Shown here: piece by piece, positions 1 to 7,544 of the stretch
Position numbering within the stretch: the stretch's first letter is position 1
Layout: the number at the start of each line of letters is the position of its first letter
From: Caldifarciminota bacterium UBA3079
GTDB lineage: Bacteria > Hydrothermota > Tepidihabitantia > Tepidihabitantales > Tepidihabitantaceae
NCBI GenBank assembly: GCA_002366635.1
Contig: DFBN01000096.1
Coordinates: 1 to 12,701 of the forward strand
DNA length: 12,701 nt
Reading direction: 5' to 3'
The notes under the pieces: model-generated
Seen by the model: only the letters and a program-made list of their open reading frames with translations
Database searches by the model: none
What the model was told of the DNA's origin: nothing
Made by a program: the position numbers and the translations under genes

Positions 1-59
1 AGGGGACACAATACCTAACTCGGTACCGATGCAGGGTTATCAGCAAGAAAGAGCAACCC
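1..59. other. Left-edge intergenic segment with AGGGGACAC motif
   Basis: This short stretch follows the stop codon of the leftward glycosyltransferase gene. It begins with AGGGGACAC, which recurs at 12523-12531. No coding frame or convincing terminator is visible; the only dyad is a weak GGGTT/AACCC pair near 34-59. Confidence 0.4.
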
Positions 60-1550
60 TCATTTCTCTATTCTGATTACATATGTCCTGGGCGAACCGG
101 TTTCATGGACGGTTTGATAACGGCCCGGGTTTTCCTGCATCACCGGGATAAGAAAATACCGGGCTGTTTCGGTCCAGCGGAAATTATCCAGAAGGATATA
201 ATCGCTCACATCAATTGCGTTCCTCACTTCTGCGCGCTCATTTGTAAAAGGATAGCATAAAGATTTATGCCCGGAAACAAGATAAACGAATCCCGGCTTT
301 CTGGCCAGTATTACCTTATCATTCGGGATATTCGCGCCAATCCAGTCACTCGCCTCGAAATAACGCATCCATCCAGGACTGCAACCACAATATCGGTTCC
401 CTTTAAGAAAACCGATATTATCCCTGATTGATACCCTTGCCAGTTTTGCGACTTCAATAACATTCACCAGAATGAGGAAACCGGCAACAAAAGGAACGAG
501 GTGTCGCCAACCGAGCTTTTCCTTTAACCATAAAAGACCGATAAAAACATATATCACAAGAATCGGCAGAACCGGAATAAGGAATCGCTCGCCTGTCCAT
601 ACCTTGGGCCATCCCAGAACCATGAGAACACTGAATACCGCATACGCCTCAATTACCGACTTATGCCTTATCCTTCTGATGAACCCGATAATCACCAGAA
701 CGAGAAATGAGAAGCCGGCAATACCTGCAGCCAGACTGTTTTTCAACATTGGCACAAGACTTCTCGGCAATATATCAAAACAGTATCTGGTGAAATTGTG
801 CCCTATCCTGGCTATCAAATCAAATAAACCTATCCTGCCGAAATCGGCAACATAAGGGTCTCGGGCCAGCACAAAATCGAAATATGTCTGGCCATGACCC
901 AGGCCCATATTTCTTATCTGCCATGGAACAAATGCCACAAGGAAAAGCAAAAGGAGAAAACCCAAGCACTTGTATTGCTTCTTCAAAAGGAGAAACACGA
1001 TAACCCCGAAAACGAGCGCAATCCCTGCGGTCCTGAAGACAAATGCCAGAACAGCAAGCACGCATCCGAACCAGTAATATGCCCGATGTCCTGATGTGGC
1101 CTTGAGCAGGACATAAATGCCGGCCATGGAAATGCCGAGGAAGGGGATTTCTGTGAGAATTCTGTGATTGCTCATGATAAGCACTGGAATCGACAAAAGA
1201 AACCCCATTACTATCAAACCCCTATCCTTGAACAGATGCCCTATTATCTTATAAATAAAGAACATTGCACCGATTCCTGTCAGCATAACCAGAACCTTGG
1301 CACTGATAACGCTTATGCCCGAAACCATGAACAACAATGAAAGCAGCACTGGAAAACCGAAAGGATATAAAGTATGCGGGGTTTCATCGGGCAGATAAAG
1401 GTTTGTATATCCCTTACCCTCCTTGATTGACTTGGCAAGGATAACATATACCGCATTGTCACCGCCTGTGTCCGGTTTCGGGTCAAAGAGCAGAACCGAA
1501 ACCACCGCATAAATGCCCAGAAACACCAGCAACCATTTCTTCGCATTCAC
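60..1550 (-). CDS. GT-C fold membrane glycosyltransferase (GT39/ArnT-like)
   Basis: The 496-residue product is mostly hydrophobic, with roughly ten or more membrane-spanning stretches from residue 6 to about 375. A soluble C-terminal domain of about 100 residues follows. The first loop carries TGGDNAVY with Asp31, the position where GT39/ArnT-type enzymes place their conserved acidic residue. Such enzymes transfer a sugar from a polyprenyl-phosphate carrier to protein or lipid on the outer face of the inner membrane; donor and acceptor here are unknown. The start is GTG at 1550: an in-frame TGA lies immediately upstream, and a GGAG sits about 4 nt before it, so this is the first available start and it has a ribosome site. 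It is divergent from a second glycosyltransferase gene, with about 80 nt between the starts. The family call is from layout and motif, not from a search. Confidence 0.75.
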   Translation of the reverse strand: MNAKKWLLVFLGIYAVVSVLLFDPKPDTGGDNAVYVILAKSIKEGKGYTNLYLPDETPHTLYPFGFPVLLSLLFMVSGISVISAKVLVMLTGIGAMFFIYKIIGHLFKDRGLIVMGFLLSIPVLIMSNHRILTEIPFLGISMAGIYVLLKATSGHRAYYWFGCVLAVLAFVFRTAGIALVFGVIVFLLLKKQYKCLGFLLLLFLVAFVPWQIRNMGLGHGQTYFDFVLARDPYVADFGRIGLFDLIARIGHNFTRYCFDILPRSLVPMLKNSLAAGIAGFSFLVLVIIGFIRRIRHKSVIEAYAVFSVLMVLGWPKVWTGERFLIPVLPILVIYVFIGLLWLKEKLGWRHLVPFVAGFLILVNVIEVAKLARVSIRDNIGFLKGNRYCGCSPGWMRYFEASDWIGANIPNDKVILARKPGFVYLVSGHKSLCYPFTNERAEVRNAIDVSDYILLDNFRWTETARYFLIPVMQENPGRYQTVHETGSPRTYVIRIEK

Positions 1551-1596
1551 TCATCTCCATCATAATATTACCAGAGTCACAGTCAACGCCGTTTCT

Positions 1597-1625
1597 TTGA
1601 CAAATACCCGTCTATGCCTTATGCT
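1597..1625 (+). promoter_or_regulatory. Candidate promoter of the rightward glycosyltransferase gene
   Basis: TTGACA at 1597-1602 is followed by a 17-nt spacer and TATGCT at 1620-1625 (four of six matches to TATAAT). Transcription would start near 1632, almost exactly at the ATG at 1633, implying a leaderless message. No Shine-Dalgarno sequence precedes either ATG at 1621 or 1633, which fits that reading. Confidence 0.35.
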
Positions 1626-1632
1626 CGAACCG

Positions 1633-3105
1633 ATGGACAGAAAGCGCAAGATAAATCATGGAATAATTTTAACCGCGACTTTGCTTCCGTTTCTGGCCTG
1701 GATTTCAAGGTTCATAAATGCGGACTTCTGGTACGATGAAGTATTTACACTAAACAATTATGTATTTGTGCCTTTGGGCAAAACCGTAACCGACTACGCC
1801 TTTCCCAACAACCATATTTTCTTCAATCTTATCAACAATATCTATCTGAAAATCCTCGGAATCAGAAACATCTATCCACTGATAGACCACCCGTGGATAA
1901 TCCGCATCCTGCCACTGGTTTGGACCTCAATAACAGTTCTGTATCTATACCGGATTTGCAGGAAATTCCTGAACCCTTTCATTGCCGACATGACGCTTAT
2001 AATCCTTGTTACAACAGTCCCTTATTACAATTTCGCATTGCAGGTGCGAGGTTTCGGCCTGAGCACGATGCTCTTATGGATGATGCTTTACTACCTATGG
2101 AGCTTTGAGAGAAATCCCAAACTGGTTCCTGCTATCCTGCTTGTCCTGTTCACAACCCTTGCACTTTATACCATACCGCTCAATCTTTATTTCATCCTCA
2201 CGATAGCACTGTTCTATTTCCTCTCGGGCATCTTCAAACCGGCACCCAATAAAAACAGACCGTTTATTATCGTCATCCTCATCTGTATCGGCATCGCAAC
2301 AGCATTCCTGCTCTATCTGCCGGTTATCCATGATGTCCTGTACAACCGCTTTGTCCAAAGCCACGGCCTTTTCCATCTGCCGACCCTGTCCGGCACGATG
2401 CCAACGGCCCTCAAATATTTTATCTCTGGAAGATACCTGCTTGTCGTGATAATCATCCTGGGCCTGATTTTCTACAAGAAAAAGCATGCCGACCTTGTGC
2501 GCAAAACCATCCTGTGTGCAGCATTGGTCTTTGTGCCATTCGTCCTGAGTTTTATCCGTGGCGATTTACCCCATCTCCGGGTATTCGTGAACTTGGTCCC
2601 GGCATTCGCCATGGTTTCATCAATCTGCATATACTTCATGCAATCAAATATTCCCAGGTTGAAGAACATGCTCATTACCATAATAATACTACTGTATTGC
2701 AATCTCACATTCGCACTTTCCGTAAACCATATCAACCGGCATCTCAGGCAAGACATATCAGCAGGCAGAAAATCACAGGACATATTTTACAACTATTATC
2801 AGGCATATTATCACCCATCGAAGTTGTTGCGCGGTTTCACCCGAACATACCGAACAGATTCAATCCCTATTATCGCATATGATTTTGACCAGGCTGCGTT
2901 ACCCGTATACCTACAGAGATTCAGAATCCGATGCTATGGGCCGAAGGCGTTGGAACCGATACTGAAATCACACAACCAGGCATATGTAATAACCGCATTC
3001 CCTGAAAGATTCCGGGCGACCCTCTTGCAGCATTATCCCGAATTCCGATGTCAGAGAATCAACGGACAACTCTCTTTCCACAATATCTTTCTCCTGACCA
3101 GATAA
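1633..3105 (+). CDS. GT-C fold membrane glycosyltransferase
   Basis: The 490-residue polytopic membrane protein has an N-terminal membrane segment followed by the loop motif ADFWYDEVFTLNNY. This contains an Asp-Glu pair (residues 35-36) typical of the first extracytoplasmic loop of GT39/PMT-like GT-C enzymes. Alternating hydrophobic segments run to about residue 390, and a soluble tail of about 100 residues closes the protein, like its divergent neighbour. The two probably work in the same surface-glycan or glycoprotein pathway; this is inferred from position and family only. The frame is open back to 1513, but that start would overlap the divergent gene and encodes a non-hydrophobic lead. 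ATG 1621 would overlap the candidate -10 box, so 1633 is preferred; 1621 remains possible. It ends 6 nt from the convergent secreted-protein gene. Confidence 0.7.
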   Translation: MDRKRKINHGIILTATLLPFLAWISRFINADFWYDEVFTLNNYVFVPLGKTVTDYAFPNNHIFFNLINNIYLKILGIRNIYPLIDHPWIIRILPLVWTSITVLYLYRICRKFLNPFIADMTLIILVTTVPYYNFALQVRGFGLSTMLLWMMLYYLWSFERNPKLVPAILLVLFTTLALYTIPLNLYFILTIALFYFLSGIFKPAPNKNRPFIIVILICIGIATAFLLYLPVIHDVLYNRFVQSHGLFHLPTLSGTMPTALKYFISGRYLLVVIIILGLIFYKKKHADLVRKTILCAALVFVPFVLSFIRGDLPHLRVFVNLVPAFAMVSSICIYFMQSNIPRLKNMLITIIILLYCNLTFALSVNHINRHLRQDISAGRKSQDIFYNYYQAYYHPSKLLRGFTRTYRTDSIPIIAYDFDQAALPVYLQRFRIRCYGPKALEPILKSHNQAYVITAFPERFRATLLQHYPEFRCQRINGQLSFHNIFLLTR

Positions 3106-3111
3106 ATACAA

Positions 3112-4848
3112 TTATCTCGAAAGGATTATTTTCTTGCTGATTATCCGGCCCGGTGTTTCCAGCCTGACAAAATAAATCCCGGTTACAGAAAGGTTAAGCG
3201 CAACCTGATACCTGCCCGGTTTCCTCTGGCCTGAAACAAGGGTTCTGACCTTTTGTCCGGTCAAATCATAAACCCGAAGCCTGATACTTGCGGCATGCGG
3301 CACATCATATCTGATGAGCGCATTACCATGAGCAGGATTGGGGGAAACAGAAAGATGCCACCCGAAATTGCAGGAAAACCGGCCTTCGATCCCAGGCGGC
3401 AAAGGTTTGAATCTTATTGCCCGACCAGAACAAAGCAGATTGCCAGGAGGCGAACCATCATAAAGATATTGCAATCCGACATGACCGGACGGGCCTTCGA
3501 TTCCGACTGTAGCGCTCATTCCCCCGTCATATCTTGTGTCACCAATATCAACACCGGCATAATGGAATTCGATTGAACCGCTCCGGAAAAGCTTCACCTC
3601 AAAGTTCAGGCCGCATTCTTCACAACCCTTGCGCCTGGTCTTATGCCATTCAATCACCAGAAGCGAATCACCGAAGAACTCATACCAGATTCCGCCTTCA
3701 TTCCCTCCTACCCACAAATCATCCCAGAAAGGTGCAACCAGCCGGTTCGGATTAAAAGGGTTCGGTATTGCAAGATTAGAATCGGCAGGATAACCGGGCG
3801 CGGGTGGTCCGAAAGCCATCCAGCCGTTTGTGCAGACGAAAAGGAAAGAATACTCATGGCCATAGAACTCAAACGGCCATTCCAGATTCAGAAACAGCAA
3901 AGAATCATCGCCCCAGCCCAAAAGCGTGCCATTTGTATAAAGCTCCTGCCACTCATATGCTGGCCCTAGCGGGTCACTGGAATCAAACCATACATAATTA
4001 AGAGAATCAGGCCCGCCCCGACTCTGAAAAGGATAAACCTGAACCTCAATTGCTAAAGAGTCATTCCACCGGCATTGGTCCGGACCAAGATGCGTAGCAA
4101 ATACCACTTCTAAACTTCCCGGCTGCCAGAATCTAATCTCAGGGAATACAACCAGGCTCGACTCGCCCGGTGCCAGCTCAACCCCGGTTTCATCCCGCCA
4201 CATTCCAATAACCTCGCACGATACCCGCACCCATTCTGAGACCTGTGCCCAATTATGAACCCAGGATGAAGCCCGGACTACTGTCCCCAAACGCAGAAAC
4301 CTTCCCGGAGTGACGATACTACTGATTCCCACATCATGAACCGGATTCCATTCCTCTGGCCCTGAAACATCGTCAATCATCAGGCCGTATTGATTCAAAG
4401 AACGGTAAACAAGACCCAAGAAAACACGCTGGTCCACATAACCCGAAAGGTCATAACTACGGTGCTCATAAGAAATCGAGCTTGTGCCGAAAGCATCCAG
4501 AAACTCAAAATCAGGGATTCCTGGCGATGTGGTCGAAATCCAGACCTCAAGGCTTTCACGGTAAGAGTCATCCTGGGCACGGGACCAGAAAGAGAAACTG
4601 TCGCCAGTTATAACCGAACACTGTGGCGTAACAAGCCAGTCAAAGTTGCGCAGGAATGCATTCTCCCATCCGCAATATGCGCATCCCGGTTCGGTCCGAT
4701 ACCCGATATTCAAACGCTGCCATTCGCGGATACCAGAATCCGCATTCACGGTTGTCCAACCCAGAGGCGGAAAAACCGTATCTGAGAAGCTTTGTTCCAA
4801 CCCCAGTCCGAGAACCGGCACAAACAGAACAACCGCAACGAACCGCAT
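3112..4848 (-). CDS. Secreted adhesin-type protein with C-terminal sorting tail
   Basis: The product from this start is 578 residues. It opens with a signal peptide (MRFVAVVLFVPVLGLGLEQS), and a domain like the cleaved-adhesin/choice-of-anchor jellyroll fold follows (about 19-165; FSDTVFPPLGWTTVN, IDDVSG). Next comes an Ig/CARDB-like stretch beginning HDVGISSIV. A domain with TNGWMAF and PNRLVAPFWDDL motifs fills about 280-490. The last 80 residues form a sorting tail: VSPNP, VYDLTGQKVRTLV, GIYFVRLETPG and a basic end KKIILSR. Such tails direct export by type IX-like systems in FCB bacteria. It therefore probably sits on or outside the cell surface; ligand unknown. The frame is open to 4926, but only the 4848 ATG gives a signal peptide. 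It lacks a Shine-Dalgarno; a small ORF ends 5 nt upstream, so translation may be coupled. Confidence 0.75.
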   Translation of the reverse strand: MRFVAVVLFVPVLGLGLEQSFSDTVFPPLGWTTVNADSGIREWQRLNIGYRTEPGCAYCGWENAFLRNFDWLVTPQCSVITGDSFSFWSRAQDDSYRESLEVWISTTSPGIPDFEFLDAFGTSSISYEHRSYDLSGYVDQRVFLGLVYRSLNQYGLMIDDVSGPEEWNPVHDVGISSIVTPGRFLRLGTVVRASSWVHNWAQVSEWVRVSCEVIGMWRDETGVELAPGESSLVVFPEIRFWQPGSLEVVFATHLGPDQCRWNDSLAIEVQVYPFQSRGGPDSLNYVWFDSSDPLGPAYEWQELYTNGTLLGWGDDSLLFLNLEWPFEFYGHEYSFLFVCTNGWMAFGPPAPGYPADSNLAIPNPFNPNRLVAPFWDDLWVGGNEGGIWYEFFGDSLLVIEWHKTRRKGCEECGLNFEVKLFRSGSIEFHYAGVDIGDTRYDGGMSATVGIEGPSGHVGLQYLYDGSPPGNLLCSGRAIRFKPLPPGIEGRFSCNFGWHLSVSPNPAHGNALIRYDVPHAASIRLRVYDLTGQKVRTLVSGQRKPGRYQVALNLSVTGIYFVRLETPGRIISKKIILSR

Positions 4849-4853
4849 GCTAT

Positions 4854-5072
4854 TCACGATTGAGTGTAACACATAAAGGCACGCCCCCATTCCATCGGCA
4901 ATGTGCCCGGACAATGGAACCGGCACAATATTTCGACCTTATCATCAACCAGTTCGCGCCACATCACAACCAGCCGCGGTTCTTTTCCCGGTTCCTGCGG
5001 GCTGGCCGCTTCTCTTTCCGATGCCCGATTGGGAATACGGCTCCTTTCGCTGTCCAAAGTGTTGCACTTCAT
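4854..5072 (-). CDS. Tentative small ORF upstream of the secreted-protein gene
   Basis: A 72-codon frame starts at ATG 5072 and stops with TGA at 4854-4856, five nucleotides before the start of the secreted-protein gene. The last 45 residues (PRLVVMWRELVDD, EILCRFHCPG, MEWGRAF) look more like protein than the rest of the gap does, while the first 30 are polar and low-information. No Shine-Dalgarno is evident. No family is recognised. It may be a real small protein, an upstream ORF that couples translation to the next gene, or chance. Confidence 0.25.
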   Translation of the reverse strand: MKCNTLDSERSRIPNRASEREAASPQEPGKEPRLVVMWRELVDDKVEILCRFHCPGTLPMEWGRAFMCYTQS

Positions 5073-5095
5073 TATTGAATCCGCCCAAAAGGTCA

Positions 5096-5133
5096 GAAAA
5101 AAAGGAATGCGTCCCGGATTAGTCCTTTTTTTC
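5096..5133 (-). terminator. A/T-tract hairpin after the Rrf2 gene
   Basis: GAAAAAAAGGA at 5096-5106 pairs with TCCTTTTTTTC at 5123-5133 (11 bp, 16-nt loop). It begins 11 nt beyond the Rrf2 stop codon. Its T tract lies in the 3' arm on both strands, so it could stop transcription either way. It is poor in G-C pairs and the loop is long, so the call is modest. Confidence 0.4.
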
Positions 5134-5143
5134 CGCTCCTGGT

Positions 5144-5557
5144 TCAGGATTCCCACTTGAGGAATTCTGCAAGACTGTGCTGCTTGAGGTATCGCTCTAC
5201 GGTTGACTCCAGTCCAGACCACAGCGGCCGGGCTGGACAGAACTTGTACAGAGGGCAGCTATCTCCGCATTTCTTCCCAATGCAAGGAACAGCAGCAAGT
5301 TCCTCGCCGCTGGCCCGGAAGATTTCTTCCAGGCTTATCTTGTCAGGAACGCGGGTTAGTGTGTACCCGCCACCCGGTCCTTTTTTCGACTTTGCCAGCC
5401 CAGCTGTAACAAGCTGTTTGAGAATCCTTTCAAGGTAGCTGCGCGAGAGACGTTGCCTCTGAGCGATGCCAGATGCGGGCACGGGTCCACTTCCTTCGTT
5501 CAGGGCTATGTCGATCATTGCCCGCAACGAATAGCGTGCCCGAGTGGTGATTTTCAT
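5144..5557 (-). CDS. Rrf2-family transcriptional regulator with Cys cluster
   Basis: The 137-residue protein has the usual Rrf2 length and start (MKITTRARYSLRAMIDIAL). A winged helix-turn-helix follows: SGIAQRQRLSRSYLERILKQ as recognition region, then the wing KSKKGPGGGYTL at about 57-67. C-terminal to it lie four cysteines, Cys92, Cys97, Cys101 and Cys107, in PCIGKKCGDSCPLYKFCPAR. IscR and NsrR bind an Fe-S cluster with three cysteines in this place, so this protein probably senses iron-sulfur, redox or nitrosative state. The spacing here (C-x4-C-x3-C-x5-C) is not that of E. coli IscR. The start has AAAGGGG a few nt upstream. It lies 84 nt behind the thioredoxin gene and is probably co-transcribed with it. 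It is the best candidate to bind the paired dyads at 6548-6574 and 7521-7547; this is inference. Confidence 0.85.
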   Translation of the reverse strand: MKITTRARYSLRAMIDIALNEGSGPVPASGIAQRQRLSRSYLERILKQLVTAGLAKSKKGPGGGYTLTRVPDKISLEEIFRASGEELAAVPCIGKKCGDSCPLYKFCPARPLWSGLESTVERYLKQHSLAEFLKWES

Positions 5558-5579
5558 ACGCCCCTTTCATATCAATCCT

Positions 5580-5637
5580 GACCCAGGTCGACTTCGGTTT
5601 CCTCTACCCCTACACCTTATTGTGGTAAGGGCTGGGT
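5580..5637 (-). other. Dyads between thioredoxin and Rrf2 genes
   Basis: Two small symmetric elements lie in this 84-nt gap. GACCCAGGTC at 5580-5589 is palindromic around two central bases and lies about 22 nt before the Rrf2 start. CCTTA (5615-5619) pairs with TAAGG (5626-5630), flanked by further ACCC/GGGT complementarity, just after the thioredoxin stop codon. Neither has a U tract. They could be an internal operator and an mRNA stem-loop, or chance. Confidence 0.2.
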
Positions 5638-5641
5638 TCTG

Positions 5642-6439
5642 CTACCTAAGTACCGAAACCTTCAAAAGTGCGGCAGTGTTCCCGTTGACGAGTTTACAGA
5701 AATAGAGTCCTGGGGCGACCGGGCTTCCATTGTTATCCGTGAGGTTCCACCGGAGCCTCATCATGCCTGTGCTCAGCCTGGTGCTTAGCAAGTCCTTGAC
5801 CAGTCTCCCTGAACTGGAATAGACACGCACAGTGACATTCCCTGGAGATAGCAGATTGAGCCGGATAGTAACAGGACCGCTCGTCGGGTTGGGTTCGACG
5901 GTAATCGTCTGGCCAACCATAGCGCGCTGGATGCCATTTTCAGATACGCTAACAGGGGGAAGAGAGTTTTCTATCCATGAGCGAATTGTGCTTTCGTTAA
6001 AACCGGTCATACTACCAACGACAATTCCCAGAGTGTCGATTACATAGTTCAGTGGGATGTGATTGTTCAGATTGTACATGTTCCACACAGCACCTTCGTC
6101 CCGCAGGTAAAGATAGGTGTACTGGGCAGCATAGTATTTCACCATCGCCATGTCTTCCCACAGATTGACGGCAATCGGTATGAAACCCCGGTCACCGTAG
6201 TCGTCATACAGGTCCTGGAGATGGGGCAGTTCTGCGCGGCAATAAGGGCAGGTAGACTGCCAGAAGTTGAGCAGGACAACCTTTCCCAAATAGTCTGACA
6301 GGCTGTGATTCACATAAGCGGTGTCCGGCAAGGTGAAATCGGGTGCCGAGTCGCCGGGTTGCGGTGGATAAGCCAGCACCAGACCTGGAGACAGGACCAG
6401 CGCACAAACTACGGCTATGAAGACTTTGCTTTTCGTCAT
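5642..6439 (-). CDS. Secreted TlpA-like thioredoxin with C-terminal sorting tail
   Basis: The 265-residue protein starts with a signal peptide (to about residue 23, LVLAYPP). A TlpA/AhpC-type thioredoxin domain covers about 24-160: PGDSAPDFTLPD, LLNFWQSTCPYCRAELP with active-site Cys64-x-x-Cys67, and NHIPLNYVID with the cis-proline at 129. Instead of ending there it carries a tail of about 90 residues (VEPNPTSGPVTIRL, VRVYSSSGRLVKDL, APGLYFCKL, ALLKVSVLR), the hallmark of type IX-like cargo. It should therefore reduce or exchange disulfides at the cell surface rather than in the cytoplasm. The CPYC motif suggests thiol-disulfide oxidoreductase activity; substrates are unknown. The start has a strong AAGGAGGAAG site. 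It heads an operon with the Rrf2 regulator and is preceded by a TTGACA promoter with an internal dyad (6551-6579), leaving a leader of about 105 nt. Confidence 0.85.
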   Translation of the reverse strand: MTKSKVFIAVVCALVLSPGLVLAYPPQPGDSAPDFTLPDTAYVNHSLSDYLGKVVLLNFWQSTCPYCRAELPHLQDLYDDYGDRGFIPIAVNLWEDMAMVKYYAAQYTYLYLRDEGAVWNMYNLNNHIPLNYVIDTLGIVVGSMTGFNESTIRSWIENSLPPVSVSENGIQRAMVGQTITVEPNPTSGPVTIRLNLLSPGNVTVRVYSSSGRLVKDLLSTRLSTGMMRLRWNLTDNNGSPVAPGLYFCKLVNGNTAALLKVSVLR

Positions 6440-6550
6440 GACTTCCTCCTTTTTTGACTCTTCAAGCCGGTCATTTTATGTTCGGTTCCTGGGTGTTCGG
6501 CGACCTGAGTAACCGGTCACAGCAAACGCCTCACCCAATCACCTGATAAT

Positions 6551-6579
6551 AATATACCTTGAAAGTAGACTATTGTCAA
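6551..6579 (-). promoter_or_regulatory. Promoter of thioredoxin-Rrf2 operon with internal operator dyad
   Basis: On the minus strand TTGACA (6579-6574) is followed by a 17-nt spacer and TATATT (6556-6551). An imperfect dyad spanning 6548-6574 is centred at 6561, with 10 of 13 positions symmetric (outer AATA/TATT, inner TAC/GTA). The promoter at 7516-7544 has the same boxes, spacing and dyad centre; 25 of 35 bases from the -35 box onward are identical. A repressor bound here would cover the spacer and -10. Confidence 0.65.
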
Positions 6580-6668
6580 CTGGTCGCATTGCCTCACGTG
6601 AAATCCACATGGAATCATTCATTGCCTTACAGGAAAAACCATACGAAATGAACAAAGGGTGAGTGTGA

Positions 6669-6791
6669 ACCGTCTGGCAGCACAATGTGGAGCCTTGATG
6701 GACAATGCTAAGGCCCGTTGATTCCAGTTTACAATACCGTAAACTGAAATCAACCCGGGCACAGGGTTTCCGGCATGTGCTGCCAAAGGGT
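6669..6791. repeat. Large imperfect inverted repeat (foldback)
   Basis: The core arms 6717-6732 and 6739-6754 match at 15 of 16 positions around a 6-nt loop (AATACC). The inner half is CAGTTTAC/GTAAACTG. Outside it GCCCG faces CCCGGGC with a two-base bulge. A second pair of arms, 6675-6684 (TGGCAGCACA) and 6776-6785 (TGTGCTGCCA), is perfect over 10 bp and extends imperfectly to 6669 and 6791. No U tract follows on either strand. It could be a MITE-like element, an insertion-sequence end, or a structured RNA. Confidence 0.7.
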
Positions 6792-7279
6792 GGAAAACAC
6801 TGGTATTTGCAGACTTAGCTGAAGAAACGGTGTCTCAGAACCGATACCCAGGGGTCGTTTCCCAACCGGTTTGTCTGGCCGATTATAAAGCCCAATTTCA
6901 AGTCATTTTTCCCGGAGTCGTTGAACCCATTTGCCAAAACATCATTCAATCGGTTTTAATTGTCGTTTGTCTTTCCGTTTTATTGGCTGGTTTGCAACAT
7001 GTCTGATTTCCTGCTTTGTTTGCAGTCTGACAGCCGGGTTTTCCTCCTGCCGGCGGACCAGATTACCAATGCGTTTGCAAAAATGGAATCCTTTTTCCTT
7101 CGAATCTGGGGACGGTACCCACCCAAGAACCGATATAGAAACTGAGATTTGGTGTCCAACGTGCTCGGTGCGGCAGATAGGTTGTGTCCGAATGCTGTCA
7201 GTCGGCTGGAGCGGTGTTTGACGGGAAGGAAACTGAAGAGCGGGGTACTGGTACGGCGTCTTGAGCCCGGCGAAAGCCG

Positions 7280-7481
7280 CAAAGCCTTCTAAGGCCAGTA
7301 TCCTGCTCAAACGAGCCATGTCCTCCATGGTCCGGCCGGCGGCCGAGAGCATCAGTGCCAGGGGTATGACATATTCCTCAGACCGGATGCCGCGGTTGGA
7401 ACACGGCGTGGGCAGGTGCTAGGTGAAACTTCCATACCCTTTAGACGCAGGTGACAGGAGGAGCGGGGCCTTCTTTGTCAT
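7280..7481 (-). pseudogene. Decayed transposase N-terminal fragment
   Basis: Reading leftward from ATG 7481, one frame gives MTKKAPLLLSPASKGYG, an in-frame TAG, then CSNRGIRSEEYVIPLALM and LSAAGRTMEDMARLSRILAL. The pattern 'SNRG..., EEYV(I/L)PL.LML..GGR..ED' is familiar from N-termini of IS4/IS1380-like DDE transposases. Recognition fades around 7280 although the frame stays open to 6942. With a stop near codon 21 and no catalytic part, this is a remnant. The family assignment is from memory of the pattern and is uncertain. Confidence 0.4.
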
Positions 7482-7515
7482 AGTTCTATATCGGGACTAG
7501 GGCTAGATGAGGAGA

Positions 7516-7544
7516 TTGACAATAGCATACTATTTCAGTATGTT
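7516..7544 (+). promoter_or_regulatory. Promoter of barrel-thioredoxin operon with operator dyad
   Basis: TTGACA at 7516-7521, a 17-nt spacer and TATGTT at 7539-7544. The 27-bp dyad 7521-7547 has 10 of 11 arm positions symmetric (CATACT/AGTATG core, AATA/TATT flanks) around a 5-nt centre at 7534. Its boxes, spacing and symmetry centre coincide with those of the minus-strand promoter at 6551-6579. The expected transcription start, about 7551, falls at the GTG start codon of the next gene. Confidence 0.65.

Larger units (their letters stand above)
6580..7515. other. Long gap without intact gene between two outward promoters
   Basis: About 0.94 kb separate the two outward-facing promoters. I see no intact gene. 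The frames open at 6931-7221 (+) and 6942-7352 (-) lack ribosome sites and recognisable protein character along most of their length. The gap contains a large foldback (6669-6791), a decayed transposase N-terminus (7280-7481, minus) and GGGGACGGTACCC at 7109-7121. A minus-strand frame at roughly 6818-6955 (NGFNDSGKNDLKLGF...) is open for about 46 codons, but I cannot assign it. Confidence 0.5.

Noticed and set aside
1513..1632. Upstream start for the rightward glycosyltransferase
   Set aside because: It overlaps the divergent gene and would place a polar 40-residue lead before the first membrane segment.
4390..4785. A 131-codon plus-strand frame
   Set aside because: It is antisense to the secreted adhesin-type gene, with no motif of its own.
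4849..4926. Upstream start for the secreted adhesin-type protein
   Set aside because: It buries the signal peptide behind 26 residues; the ATG at 4848 gives a normal export signal.
6931..7221. A 96-codon plus-strand frame in the long gap
   Set aside because: No ribosome site, no recognisable motif, and it overlaps other chance frames in a decayed region.
6942..7352. A 136-codon minus-strand frame in the long gap
   Set aside because: Only its first part resembles a transposase, that part continues upstream past an in-frame stop, and the rest has no protein-like pattern or ribosome site; treated as a remnant.
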